Of a stretch of 64,000 bases of DNA, positions 8,127-17,018 are shown piece by piece. Within the stretch, counting starts at the first letter, position 1. Every line of letters begins with the position of its first letter. Position numbers and translations under genes: made by a program. The DNA is taken from NCBI RefSeq assembly GCF_039631295.1, contig NZ_JBDIVE010000002.1, positions 372,001 to 436,000 on the forward strand, read 5' to 3'. Below the pieces are notes generated by a model, which was given only the letters and a program-made list of their open reading frames with translations, was not told where the DNA came from and did no database searches. The DNA comes from Viridibacterium sediminicola. Lineage in GTDB: Bacteria; Pseudomonadota; Gammaproteobacteria; Burkholderiales; Rhodocyclaceae.

Positions 8127-8642
8127 ATGAAATCGGCACTCTTGGCTTTCTATCGCCTGCTCGGCCTGCTGGCCATGCTGGCGATGGTGGCCGCCCTGAT
8201 CACCGTTGGCCTGAGCGTGCTGGCCCGCGAAGCCAGCTGGGATATACAGGGCCTGGACGCCTACGCCGGCTACGCCATCGTGGCCGCCCTGTTCCTCGCC
8301 CTGCCGATCACCTTTCAACGCGGCGAGCATATCCGCGTCACCCTGCTGATGGGCAAGCTGCCGCAGCGCTGGAGCAATGCGCTGCAAGTGTGGAGCCTGC
8401 TCGCCGGCAGCGCACTGTCAGCCTTGCTGGCCTGGTTTGCCGTGCGCCTGGTGTGGATCTCGTGGAGTACCCACGATGTCTCGCCGGCGATGGATGCCTC
8501 ACCACTGTGGATTCCGCAGCTGGCGATGGCGCTCGGCTGCATCGGCATGGCCGTTGCCTGCCTGGACGCCCTGCTCAGCCACCTGCTGGGCCTGCCGTTC
8601 TTTGACACCCACGCGCACGGCGAAGCCGCGCGCATCGAATAA
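8127..8642 (+). CDS. TRAP transporter small permease, DctQ family (system 1)
   Basis: This 171-residue inner-membrane protein has four hydrophobic segments (about residues 7-30, 46-64, 84-105 and 124-150), as expected of DctQ small subunits. A GGAGAG ribosome site lies upstream of the ATG. The stop TAA at 8640-8642 is 10 bases before the large-subunit start. It couples the binding protein to the DctM channel in a sodium-driven importer. Confidence 0.88.
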   Translation: MKSALLAFYRLLGLLAMLAMVAALITVGLSVLAREASWDIQGLDAYAGYAIVAALFLALPITFQRGEHIRVTLLMGKLPQRWSNALQVWSLLAGSALSALLAWFAVRLVWISWSTHDVSPAMDASPLWIPQLAMALGCIGMAVACLDALLSHLLGLPFFDTHAHGEAARIE

Positions 8643-8652
8643 GGAAACCGCG

Positions 8653-9948
8653 ATGGACGCTTTGATCGCCCTGTTGCTCATCGTGCTGATGCTGGTCGTG
8701 CTCGGCTCTGGTCTGTGGATCGGCCTCGCCCTGCTCGGCGTTGGCGTGTTCGCGATGGAACTGTTCAGCACACGCCCGGTGGGTGACGCCATGGTGCTCA
8801 CCATCTGGGGCAGCACCTCCAGCTGGACCCTCACCGCGCTGCCGCTGTTCCTGTGGATGGGTGAAATCCTGTTCCGCAGCAAGCTCTCCGAAGGCATGTT
8901 CCGTGGCCTCTCGCCCTGGCTCAACCACATTCCGGGCCGCCTGTTGCATGTCAATGTAATTGGCTGTGCGATCTTCGCCGCCGTGTCGGGTTCATCCGCC
9001 GCCACCTGCGCCACCATCGGCAAGATCACCCTGCCTGAACTCAAGAAGCGCGGCTATCCCGACCACATGGCGGTCGGCACGCTCTCCGGTGCGGGCACCC
9101 TGGGCCTGCTGATTCCGCCATCGATCATCATGATCGTCTATGGCGTGGCGGCCAATGTGTCGATTGCCAAGCTGTTCATGGCCGGCGTCATTCCGGGCAT
9201 TCTGCTGGCCATGGTGTTCATGGGCTACATCGTCGTCTGGGCGCTGCGCAATCCGCAGCAAGTACCCGCCGCCGACGCGCATGTCGGTCTGCTCGCCAAG
9301 CTCTACGAGGGTCGTCATCTGCTACCCGTGGTGGCGCTGATCATCGTCGTGCTCGGCTCGATCTACTCGGGCATCGCCACCGCCACCGAGGCCGCGGCGC
9401 TGGGCGTGGCAGGCTCGCTGGCCCTCGCCGCCATCGAGGGCTCGCTGAGCTGGCGCAAGTTCTACGAAGGTCTGGGTTCGGCCGTGCGCGTCTATTGCAT
9501 GATCGGCCTGATCCTCGCCGGCGCCGCCTTCCTGACCCTGGCCATGGGCTTCATCGGCTTGCCGCGTCATCTGGCGGAATTCATCGGCGGCCTGGGCCTC
9601 TCGCCCTTCGCGCTGATGCTGGTATTGATGGGCTTTTTCATCCTGCTCGGCTGCTTCCTCGACGGCATCTCGATGGTGGTACTGACCATGGCCGTGCTGC
9701 TGCCCACCGTGCAGAGCGCCGGCTTCGATCTGCTGTGGTTCGGCATCTTCATCGTGCTGGTCGTCGAGATGGCGCAGATCACGCCGCCGGTCGGCTTCAA
9801 TCTGTTCGTCCTGCAAGGGCTGACCAAACGCGAGATCACCTGGCTCGCCAGAGTCTCGATGCCGCTGTTCTGGCTGATGGTGAGCTTTGTGATGCTGGTG
9901 TACTTCGTGCCCGGCATCATCACCTGGCTACCCGGCCTGATGCAGTAA
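8653..9948 (+). CDS. TRAP transporter large permease, DctM family (system 1)
   Basis: The 431-residue polytopic protein has about a dozen membrane segments and DctM landmarks: FAAVSGSSAATCATIG, LGLLIPPSIIMIVYG, SGIATATEAAALGV and ITPPVGFNLFVLQG. It is the Na+-driven channel of the TRAP importer. The frame is open upstream to 8377, but AAGGAAA at 8641-8647 and the membrane-protein N-terminus support the ATG at 8653. Confidence 0.92.
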   Translation: MDALIALLLIVLMLVVLGSGLWIGLALLGVGVFAMELFSTRPVGDAMVLTIWGSTSSWTLTALPLFLWMGEILFRSKLSEGMFRGLSPWLNHIPGRLLHVNVIGCAIFAAVSGSSAATCATIGKITLPELKKRGYPDHMAVGTLSGAGTLGLLIPPSIIMIVYGVAANVSIAKLFMAGVIPGILLAMVFMGYIVVWALRNPQQVPAADAHVGLLAKLYEGRHLLPVVALIIVVLGSIYSGIATATEAAALGVAGSLALAAIEGSLSWRKFYEGLGSAVRVYCMIGLILAGAAFLTLAMGFIGLPRHLAEFIGGLGLSPFALMLVLMGFFILLGCFLDGISMVVLTMAVLLPTVQSAGFDLLWFGIFIVLVVEMAQITPPVGFNLFVLQGLTKREITWLARVSMPLFWLMVSFVMLVYFVPGIITWLPGLMQ

Positions 9949-10071
9949 ATCCCGCTCCATGAGCGAGCTCCATCACGCGAGCTCGCACTCAACGCCTGTG
10001 CCCGCCACGGCGGGCGCACGGAGCCTGGCTGCCCGCGCGCCAAGACTCCGCAAACGAGACAAGGAAAGATC

Positions 10072-13000
10072 ATGCAAAGCACAACCCACCTGGCCACTAC
10101 GCCACGCTGGCAATTCTGGATCGACCGTGGCGGCACATTCACCGACCTCGTCGGCCGCGCACCCGATGGCCATCTGCACACGCTCAAGCTGCTCTCCGAA
10201 AACCCCGAGCAATATCGTGATGCCGCCGTCGCCGGCATCCGCCGCCTGCTCGGTCTGGGCAAGGATGAGCTGATCACGCCCGAGCGCGTGGAATGCGTGA
10301 AGATGGGCACCACGGTCGCCACCAATGCCCTGCTCGAACGCAAGGGCGACCGCACCCTGCTGATCACCACACGCGGCTTTCGCGATGCGCTGCGGATTGC
10401 CAACCAGGCGCGGCCCAAGCTGTTCGACCGCCACATCGTGTTGCCCGAGCTGCTCTACGAACAAGTCATCGAAGCCGATGAACGCATCAATGCGCAGGGC
10501 GAAGTCCTGCAGGCGCTCGACGAAGCAACACTGCGCAGCGAACTGCAGGCTGCGCATGCGGCCGGCCTGCGCGCCTGCGCCATCGTCTTCCTGCACGGCT
10601 GGCGCGCGCCGCAGCACGAACTGGCGGCCAAACGCCTGGCGCAGGAAGCCGGCTTCAGCCAGATCTCGGTATCGCACGAAGTCAGCCCGCTGATGAAGCT
10701 GGTGCCGCGCGGCGACACCACCGTGGTCGACGCCTATCTGAGCCCGATCCTGCGCCGCTATGTCGAACAGGTATCCAGCCAGATGCCCGGCGTGCGCCTG
10801 TTCTTCATGCAGAGCTCGGGCGGGCTCACCGAAGCGCTGCGCTTCCAGGGCAAGGACGCGATCCTCTCCGGCCCGGCTGGCGGCATTGTCGGCATGGTGC
10901 GCACGGCGCTGGCCGCCGGGCATGACAAGCTGATCGGCTTCGACATGGGCGGCACCTCGACCGATGTCAGCCACTACGCCGGCGAGTTCGAACGCGCCTT
11001 CGACACCGAAGTGGCCGGCGTGCGCATGCGTGCGCCGATGATGAGCATCCACACCGTGGCCGCTGGCGGCGGCTCGATCATCCGCTTTGACGGCGCACGT
11101 CTGCGCGTCGGGCCGGAATCGGCCGGCGCCAACCCTGGCCCGGCCAGCTACCGGCGCGGTGGCCCGCTCGCCACGACCGATGCCAATGTAATGCTCGGCC
11201 GCATCCAGCCGGACTACTTCCCCAAGGTTTTCGGCCCGCAGGCCGATCAGGCGCTGGACCGCAGCGTGGTCGAACAAGGCTTCCAGAACATGGCCGCCGC
11301 AATGCAGGCCAGCGGCCGCAGCGCGAGTGCCGAAGATGTCGCCGCCGGCGCCCTGCAGATTGCCGTCGGCAGCATGGCCAATGCGGTCAAGCGCATCTCG
11401 GTGGCGCGCGGTTATGACCTCAGCGGCTACACCTTGCAGTGCTTTGGCGGCGCAGGCGGACAAGCGGCCTGCCTGGTCGCCGACGCGCTGGGCATGACGC
11501 GCATCCTCGCCCACCCCTTTGCTGGCGTGCTGAGTGCCTATGGCATGGGTCTGGCCGACCAGATCGCGATGCGCGAAGCCTCGGTCGAACAGCTGGCTGA
11601 CCAGACCGGCCTGCAGGCCGCCCGCGCCGCCGCGCGCCGCCTGCAGGAACAAGCCAGTGCCGAGCTGCAGAGTCAGGGTGTGGCCGGCGACGCGGTACGC
11701 AGCATCGCGCGTATCCAGGTGCGCTACGAGGGCACCGATACGGCCCTGCCCTGCCTGCTCAGCCTGGACGATGATGCCGAGCTGGCCCTGCAGGCGATCC
11801 GCCGCGAATTCGAGCAAGCTTATCGCCAGCGTTTCGCCTTCCTGATGCCGGATCGCCCGCTGCTCATCGAGGCGGTCAATGTCGAATGCATGGCCGCTGG
11901 CGAAGACCTGCCGGCAGGCGATCAGGCGCAAGCGATCACGCCACAGCCCGCCACACCGCTGGCCGCCGTGCGCATGTACTGCCTCGCCGACGAGCTGCCC
12001 GCAGGCTGGCGCGAAGCCGGGCTATTCCGCCGCGAAGCGCTGGCGCCGGGCGACACGATTGAGGGCCCGGCAATCATCGCCGAGAAAAACGCCACCACCG
12101 TGGTCGACCCTGGCTGGCAAGCCGTGCTCACCGCGCAGAGCGACCTGCTGCTCAGCCGCATCAAGCAGCGCGTCAGCCAGCATGCCATTGGCACACAGGC
12201 CGATCCGGTGATGCTGGAAGTGTTCAACAACCTGTTCATGAACATCGCCGAGCAGATGGGCCTGCGCCTGCAGAACACCGCCCACTCGGTGAACATCAAG
12301 GAGCGCCTGGACTTCTCCTGCGCGCTGTTCGACAGCGCCGGCCAGCTGATCGCCAATGCGCCGCACATCCCGGTGCACCTGGGTTCGATGAGCGAATCGA
12401 TCCGCTCGGTCATCGAGCGCAACCCCGGCATGCAGGCCGGCGACGTGTTCGTGCTCAACGACCCCTACCACGGCGGCACGCACCTGCCGGACATCACCGT
12501 GGTGACGCCGGTCTTCCTCGATGCGGCGGATGCCGCGCCGGCCTTCTTCGTCGCCTCGCGCGGCCACCATGCCGACATTGGCGGCATCACGCCCGGCTCG
12601 ATGCCGCCCTTCTCGCAACACATCAGCGAAGAAGGCGTGCTGATCGACAACTTCAAGCTCGTCGAGCGCGGCCAGATGCGCGAGGCCGAGCTGGTCGCCC
12701 TGCTGCAGTCCGGCCCCTGGCCCAGCCGCAACGTGACGCAGAATCTCGCCGACCTGCGCGCGCAGATCGCCGCCAACGAGAAAGGCGTGCAGGAGCTGCG
12801 CAGCATGGTCGCGCAGTACGGCCGCGCCACCGTGGCGGCCTACATGCGCCACGTGCAGGACAATGCCGAGGAATCCGTTCGCCGCATCATCGCCACCCTG
12901 CGCGACGGCAGCTTCAGCCTGCCGCTGGACAACGGCGCGCAGGTCCAGGTGAGCGTGAAGATCAACGCCGCCGAACGCTCGGCCGTGGTCGACTTCAGCG

Positions 13001-13731
13001 GCACCAGCGGCCAGCAGCCGAACAACTTCAATGCGCCGCGCTCGATCACCATGGCGGCCGTGCTCTACGTGTTCCGCACCCTGGTCGATGATGCGATTCC
13101 GCTCAACGCCGGCTGCCTCAAGCCGATCACCGTGATCGTGCCGGACGACTGCATGCTCAATCCAAGCTACCCGGCGGCCGTGGTGGCGGGCAATGTCGAG
13201 ACTTCGTCATGCGTCACCAATGCGCTCTACGGCGCGCTGGGCGTGATGGCGGCCAGCCAGTGCACGGTCAACAACTTCACCTTCGGCAATGACACGCATC
13301 AGTACTACGAGACCATCTCGGGCGGCTCCGGCGCTGGCCCCGGTTACGCCGGCACCAGCGTGGTCCAGACGCACATGACCAACTCGCGCCTCACCGACCC
13401 CGAAGTGCTCGAATGGCGCTACCCGGTGCAGCTCGACAGCTACACCATCCGGCGCGGCTCGGGCGGCGATGGCAAGTGGCGCGGCGGCGATGGCGGCGAG
13501 CGGCGGATCCGCTTCCTCACCGCGATGACTGCCTCGATCCTCAGCAATGGGCGTCTGTACGGCGCCTTCGGCGGCGCGGGTGGCCAGGCGGGCGCGGTGG
13601 GTGAGAACTGGGTCGAGCGCCGCGATGGCCGCATCGAGAAGCTCGGCCACATCGGCCAGGTCGAGGTCGAGGCCGGCGATGTGTTTGTCATCCGCACGCC
13701 GGGCGGCGGCGGTTGGGGCTCGGCGGAATGA
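10072..13731 (+). CDS. fused hydantoinase A/B (5-oxoprolinase-type) protein
   Basis: One 1219-residue chain holds both halves of an ATP-dependent hydantoinase/oxoprolinase. HyuA covers about residues 1-690: the actin-like ATP-binding motif DRGGTFTDLVG is at residues 17-27, GFDMGGTSTDVS is near 290, and GGAGGQAA is near 460. HyuB starts at about residue 703 (DPVMLEVFNNLF) and includes RLDFSCALFD, DPYHGGTHLPD and RGHHADIGG, plus the glycine-rich GSGGDGKWRGGDGGE near the C-terminus. The length matches eukaryotic 5-oxoprolinase and OplAH-type bacterial enzymes; many bacteria encode the halves separately. AAGGAAAG precedes the ATG. The next gene starts 13 bases downstream. It probably hydrolyses 5-oxoproline, a hydantoin or a related lactam imported by the adjacent TRAP system. 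Confidence 0.92.
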   Translation: MQSTTHLATTPRWQFWIDRGGTFTDLVGRAPDGHLHTLKLLSENPEQYRDAAVAGIRRLLGLGKDELITPERVECVKMGTTVATNALLERKGDRTLLITTRGFRDALRIANQARPKLFDRHIVLPELLYEQVIEADERINAQGEVLQALDEATLRSELQAAHAAGLRACAIVFLHGWRAPQHELAAKRLAQEAGFSQISVSHEVSPLMKLVPRGDTTVVDAYLSPILRRYVEQVSSQMPGVRLFFMQSSGGLTEALRFQGKDAILSGPAGGIVGMVRTALAAGHDKLIGFDMGGTSTDVSHYAGEFERAFDTEVAGVRMRAPMMSIHTVAAGGGSIIRFDGARLRVGPESAGANPGPASYRRGGPLATTDANVMLGRIQPDYFPKVFGPQADQALDRSVVEQGFQNMAAAMQASGRSASAEDVAAGALQIAVGSMANAVKRISVARGYDLSGYTLQCFGGAGGQAACLVADALGMTRILAHPFAGVLSAYGMGLADQIAMREASVEQLADQTGLQAARAAARRLQEQASAELQSQGVAGDAVRSIARIQVRYEGTDTALPCLLSLDDDAELALQAIRREFEQAYRQRFAFLMPDRPLLIEAVNVECMAAGEDLPAGDQAQAITPQPATPLAAVRMYCLADELPAGWREAGLFRREALAPGDTIEGPAIIAEKNATTVVDPGWQAVLTAQSDLLLSRIKQRVSQHAIGTQADPVMLEVFNNLFMNIAEQMGLRLQNTAHSVNIKERLDFSCALFDSAGQLIANAPHIPVHLGSMSESIRSVIERNPGMQAGDVFVLNDPYHGGTHLPDITVVTPVFLDAADAAPAFFVASRGHHADIGGITPGSMPPFSQHISEEGVLIDNFKLVERGQMREAELVALLQSGPWPSRNVTQNLADLRAQIAANEKGVQELRSMVAQYGRATVAAYMRHVQDNAEESVRRIIATLRDGSFSLPLDNGAQVQVSVKINAAERSAVVDFSGTSGQQPNNFNAPRSITMAAVLYVFRTLVDDAIPLNAGCLKPITVIVPDDCMLNPSYPAAVVAGNVETSSCVTNALYGALGVMAASQCTVNNFTFGNDTHQYYETISGGSGAGPGYAGTSVVQTHMTNSRLTDPEVLEWRYPVQLDSYTIRRGSGGDGKWRGGDGGERRIRFLTAMTASILSNGRLYGAFGGAGGQAGAVGENWVERRDGRIEKLGHIGQVEVEAGDVFVIRTPGGGGWGSAE

Positions 13732-13744
13732 GGCAGGCTGAGCG

Positions 13745-14521
13745 ATGAGCCCGCACGACTTGCTGCTGCTTCTGTTGCGCCTGTGCCTGGTCGCCGCAGC
13801 CGTGGGCGGCGCCAGCCTGCTGGCGCGGCGCGGCGGTCACGGCCTCACCGGGCTGATCATCGGCCTGCCGGTGATCGTTGCGCCGATCACCGGTCTACTG
13901 TTGCTGGAATACCCGCCCACCACAGTCGCCGCCATCGCGCTCGGCGCGCTGGCCTGCATGCCGGCTACGCTGTGCCATGTACTCAGCTTTGCCTGGCTGT
14001 CGCGGCGTCATCCCTGGCCGCTGTGCCTGGCAACGGCAGTGGGCGCCTACATCCTCATCGGCTGGTTGCTCAGCCACCTGGCCTTGCCGGCCTGGCTGAT
14101 TGTCGGGCTGGCCCTCATCGTGCCACCGCTGGCAAGGCGCCTGATGCCCGCCATTCCGGCGGGCGCGCGGTCGGCCAGTTTGCCGGCGAGCGAGATCGTG
14201 TGGCGCATTGCGGTTGCCCTCTGCATCGCCGCAGCGATCCTGCTCGGCGCGCCTCATCTGCCACCGGCGCTCAGCGGGCTGCTGCTGGCCTTCCCCATCG
14301 CCGGTACGGTGCTGCCGGTGTTCACCCTGCCGCGCTTTGGTCACCCAGCCACCGTGCAGCTGCTGCGCGGCTTTGCCGGCGGCATGTCAGGCTTCGCCGC
14401 CTTTCTCGCCAGCCTCGCGCTGGGCCTCGGTCATGGCGTGCCGAGTCCGCTGGTGTGGCTGGGCGGGCTGCTGCTGGCGGGACTGATCGGCCTCGTGCAG
14501 CAAAGGCAGCGCCGCAGCTGA
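13745..14521 (+). CDS. unknown multi-pass membrane protein
   Basis: The 258-residue product is almost entirely hydrophobic, with about eight predicted membrane segments and short positively charged loops such as SRRHP and LARRL. It begins 13 bases after the fused hydantoinase gene, so it is probably in the same operon. I do not recognise the family. The layout and glycine/proline-rich segments (IIGLPVIVAPITG, LLAFPIAGTVLP) suggest two similar halves, as in small drug- or metabolite-exporter families. Function cannot be stated. Confidence 0.7.
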   Translation: MSPHDLLLLLLRLCLVAAAVGGASLLARRGGHGLTGLIIGLPVIVAPITGLLLLEYPPTTVAAIALGALACMPATLCHVLSFAWLSRRHPWPLCLATAVGAYILIGWLLSHLALPAWLIVGLALIVPPLARRLMPAIPAGARSASLPASEIVWRIAVALCIAAAILLGAPHLPPALSGLLLAFPIAGTVLPVFTLPRFGHPATVQLLRGFAGGMSGFAAFLASLALGLGHGVPSPLVWLGGLLLAGLIGLVQQRQRRS

Positions 14522-14529
14522 GCGTGCAC

Positions 14530-15051
14530 TTAATCCCACAGCGCCTCACCTGTCGCCTCCAGCCAGCACAGATAGGCACGCAGCTCGTATTCGAGCTGGT
14601 GGTAGTCGGGCAGCATGTGACAGCAAAGCTGGTAGAAGGCCTTGTCGTGATCGCGCTCCTTGATGTGCGCCAGCTCGTGCACCACGATCATCTGCAAAAA
14701 GGGCTCGGGCATGCTGCGAAACATCGCGGCAATGCGGATCTCGCGCTTGCTCTTGAGCTTGTTGCCCTGCACGCGCGAAATCGTCGTGTGCGTCCCCAGC
14801 GCATTGCGGATGACGTGGATGGTGTTGTCGTAACGAATCTGCGCGAGCGGCGGCGCTGTACGCAGATACCGGCTCTTGAGCGCGCTGACGTAGTCCTGCA
14901 AGGCGCGGTCATTGCGCACGGCATGGGCGTCCGGGTAGCGCTTCTTGAGCGCCGGCCCGAGTTCGCCACTGGCTATCGAGGCCGCCGTGCGGGCAACCAG
15001 CTCAGCGGGATAGCCGCTGAGATAGGCGGTGGAGATTGTTTGAGAAGACAT
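14530..15051 (-). CDS. YgjP-like (WLM/DUF45) metal-dependent hydrolase
   Basis: The 173-residue protein contains a zinc-metalloprotease signature VVHELAHIKERDHDKAFY near residues 117-134, with HExxH and the downstream HDKxFY typical of YgjP/DUF45 proteins. The ATG at 15051 is chosen; an upstream TTG at 15072 would add seven residues. It is convergent with the preceding membrane-protein gene (8-base gap). The substrate is unknown. The family is widespread and this gene is probably not part of the catabolic pathway. Confidence 0.85.
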   Translation of the reverse strand: MSSQTISTAYLSGYPAELVARTAASIASGELGPALKKRYPDAHAVRNDRALQDYVSALKSRYLRTAPPLAQIRYDNTIHVIRNALGTHTTISRVQGNKLKSKREIRIAAMFRSMPEPFLQMIVVHELAHIKERDHDKAFYQLCCHMLPDYHQLEYELRAYLCWLEATGEALWD

Positions 15052-15090
15052 GCGCGGATTATCCCAGCTCAAGGCCTGCGGCGCAGCTTG

Positions 15091-15361
15091 CTAGGGCGTG
15101 TTCACAGTAGGCAAGGGGTTGCGCTCGTACGCAATGGGTGCAGGGCAAGGCGCGGCGACGCTGGCAGGGTGGTCTCCTGGCGAGTCGCCGCAACGCAGCC
15201 ATGCGCCCATTTCGTCCGAGCCCTTCGGGTTGAGGACTATGGCCTGCGCTACTGCGTTGCGCTCCTTGTGCGGGGGAACCACCCCGCACCGCGTCGCACG
15301 CCTTGTCCCGCAAGCCATAGTCCTCAACGCAATCCCCTCGCCTACTGCGAACACGCCCTAG
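15091..15361. repeat. 271-bp inverted-repeat element (MITE-like)
   Basis: The ends are imperfect inverted repeats of about 33 bases: CTAGGGCGTGTTCACAGTAG at 15091-15110 continues to 15123 and mirrors 15329-15361. A second perfect 15-base inverted pair, GTTGAGGACTATGGC (15229-15243) with 15314-15328, lies inside. Both strands carry 87-codon open frames that start and end at the same places, a by-product of the symmetry and not evidence of genes. No transposase is present. The right end provides the TAG stop of the deacetylase-fold gene at 15358-15360. It looks like a non-autonomous mobile or dispersed repeat. Confidence 0.7.
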
Positions 15362-16260
15362 GGCACCACCGCGACATAGTGCCGTGCGATCTCCCCCGCC
15401 TTTGCGAACCAGCAATGCTGGCGCTGCGATGCCAGATAGCCAAGCGCCCGACGCAGCTGGCGCATGCGGAAGGGCTGACCGATGATCATCGAGTGCAATG
15501 CGATGCTCATCACCAGCGGCTGCGCAGCCGACTGCACACGCATCTCGTCAAACTGGTCGACGATCATGTCAGCGAATTCTTCGGCACCGATCTGGCGGCC
15601 GATGATGGCGGCGCTGTCGTTGATTTCCTGCGGGTACGGCATGGCGAGGATGCGGCCGCTGCGCGTGTTGAGCCACACCGGCTGGTCGTCCATGCACCAG
15701 TCCATCAGGTACTGGTAGCCCGCTTCGTGCAAGAGATCGGGCGTCACCGCCGTCTCGGCGATCCAGGGGCTGAGCCAACCGGCGGGCGGTGTGCCTTCAT
15801 GCGCGGCGATGCTGTCGCGCACCTCGCAGATGAGGCTGCGCTCGGTGGCTTCGTCGAAGCCGGCCTGGTGTTCGGAGTTGGTGCGGCCATGCGCAGCGAT
15901 TTCGGCGCCCGCCTCGCGGAAGGCGGCGATGAGCTGGGGGCAGGCATCGTAGAGCGCGGAGTTGATGAGTAGCGTCACCGGCAGATCGAGCTCGCGGAAC
16001 AGATCGAGCAGGCGCCAGGCGCCTACCCGATTGCCATAATCGCGCCAAGAGTTGTTGAGCACGTCGGGCGCGGGGATGCCGGGCACGAGGTCCTCACTGA
16101 TGCCTTCGTTGAAAGCGTAGTGCTCCAGGTTGAGCGCGAGGAACACGGCCAGACGCTTGCCGCCGGGCCAGCTGAAGTCGGGCCGCTCGGTGATCGGGCT
16201 GTAGTCGTAGCGGCCGTGCTGGCGCAGCGGCAGGGGCATGGGTTCTTTGCTGAATTTCAT
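15358..16260 (-). CDS. polysaccharide-deacetylase-fold amidohydrolase (PuuE/allantoinase-like)
   Basis: The 300-residue protein has the NodB-fold layout of PuuE-type allantoinases and related cyclic amidases rather than of secreted chitin deacetylases. It has no signal peptide. Motifs include LALNLEHYAF near the N-terminus, VGAWRLLDLF, EIAAHGRTNSEHQAG (histidine-rich site, about residues 120-134), GWLSPWIAET and MSIALHSMIIGQPFR. Its start overlaps the racemase-like gene by four bases (ATGA), so the two are co-translated under the GntR gene. Its final stop codon lies in the end of the inverted-repeat element at 15091-15361. Hydrolysis of a ureide or cyclic amide is likely; the exact substrate is not known. 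Confidence 0.82.
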   Translation of the reverse strand: MKFSKEPMPLPLRQHGRYDYSPITERPDFSWPGGKRLAVFLALNLEHYAFNEGISEDLVPGIPAPDVLNNSWRDYGNRVGAWRLLDLFRELDLPVTLLINSALYDACPQLIAAFREAGAEIAAHGRTNSEHQAGFDEATERSLICEVRDSIAAHEGTPPAGWLSPWIAETAVTPDLLHEAGYQYLMDWCMDDQPVWLNTRSGRILAMPYPQEINDSAAIIGRQIGAEEFADMIVDQFDEMRVQSAAQPLVMSIALHSMIIGQPFRMRQLRRALGYLASQRQHCWFAKAGEIARHYVAVVP

Positions 16261-17018
16261 GGCGCGTCCTTGAAGCGGGCCGTGAGTGCAGCGCTGAGGC
16301 CGACCTGCACGCGTGCGGGCAGCGCGGCGAGACTGCCGGCGCGGGGCTTGATGGGTTTCAAGCGGATGAGCGATTCAGCCTGCAGCATGGCGCAGCTGAC
16401 GCCCTCGATCAGCGGCACGGGCACCTGTGCCTGCAGGCGCGGCGGCACACCGGCCATCACGGCTCCGGCAAGCACCACGACCTCGCAGCCATCCCGTTCA
16501 ACGAGAGAATTGGCGGCCTCGATGGCGAGGCGGTCGGCCTCGTCCTGGTCACCGGCGGCATACGGCGCGCTGGTGTCGACACCGCGCCAACCAGCGATGC
16601 GCGAGGCGAGGCCGTAGGACGCGGCAAGCTCCTGATACACCGGCAGCACGCGCGGGCCGAACATCACCACGCCGATGCGTGTGCCGAGCTGGCAGGCAGT
16701 GAGCAGCGCGGCCTCGGTGATGCCGATGACGGGAATATCGAGCATCTCGCGCGCGGCCCACAGGGCGACGTCGTAGGAGACGGCGATGACAGCGGCGTCG
16801 CAGCGTTCTGAATGCTCATTTGTGTACCGTGCCAGAAGATCCAGGCACGCGTGGTTGGCGATAGCCAGCTCGGTGCGCGTGGCGATGACATTGGCACCGA
16901 ACTCGCCCGTGACAGCGACAACTTCAGTGCCAGGCGAAACAACTGCACGCGCGACACCGGCGACCTTCTGCGTGACGTAGTCGGAGGTGTTGGCGTTGAT
17001 CAGCAGGATGCGCGTCAT
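16257..17018 (-). CDS. Asp/Glu/hydantoin racemase homologue lacking both catalytic cysteines
   Basis: The N-terminus (RILLINANTSDYVT) and overall 253-residue layout fit the hydantoin/allantoin racemase family. These enzymes use two cysteines, usually in AVIAC-like and LGCAGM-like motifs. Here the first site reads AVIAVSYDVAL and the second VVVLAGAVMAGV, so neither cysteine is present; a cysteine four residues before the second site (DGCEVVV) is out of register. It may be a non-racemising homologue such as a lyase, isomerase or binding protein. It is sandwiched by ATGA overlaps between the GntR regulator and the deacetylase-fold amidohydrolase, so it belongs to that operon. Confidence 0.82.
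   Translation of the reverse strand: MTRILLINANTSDYVTQKVAGVARAVVSPGTEVVAVTGEFGANVIATRTELAIANHACLDLLARYTNEHSERCDAAVIAVSYDVALWAAREMLDIPVIGITEAALLTACQLGTRIGVVMFGPRVLPVYQELAASYGLASRIAGWRGVDTSAPYAAGDQDEADRLAIEAANSLVERDGCEVVVLAGAVMAGVPPRLQAQVPVPLIEGVSCAMLQAESLIRLKPIKPRAGSLAALPARVQVGLSAALTARFKDAP

Noticed and set aside
9973..11931. 652-codon open frame antisense to the hydantoinase fusion
   Set aside because: It mirrors the real HyuA coding frame in high-GC DNA, has Ala/Arg/Gly-rich composition and no family motifs.
15098..15361. 87-codon frames on both strands within the inverted-repeat element
   Set aside because: Their mirrored starts and ends follow from the element's symmetry; no ribosome sites or protein families were seen.
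13783..15972. 729-codon plus-strand frame spanning the membrane protein, the YgjP-like gene, the repeat element and the deacetylase-fold gene
   Set aside because: It covers four independent features in the wrong frame or strand.
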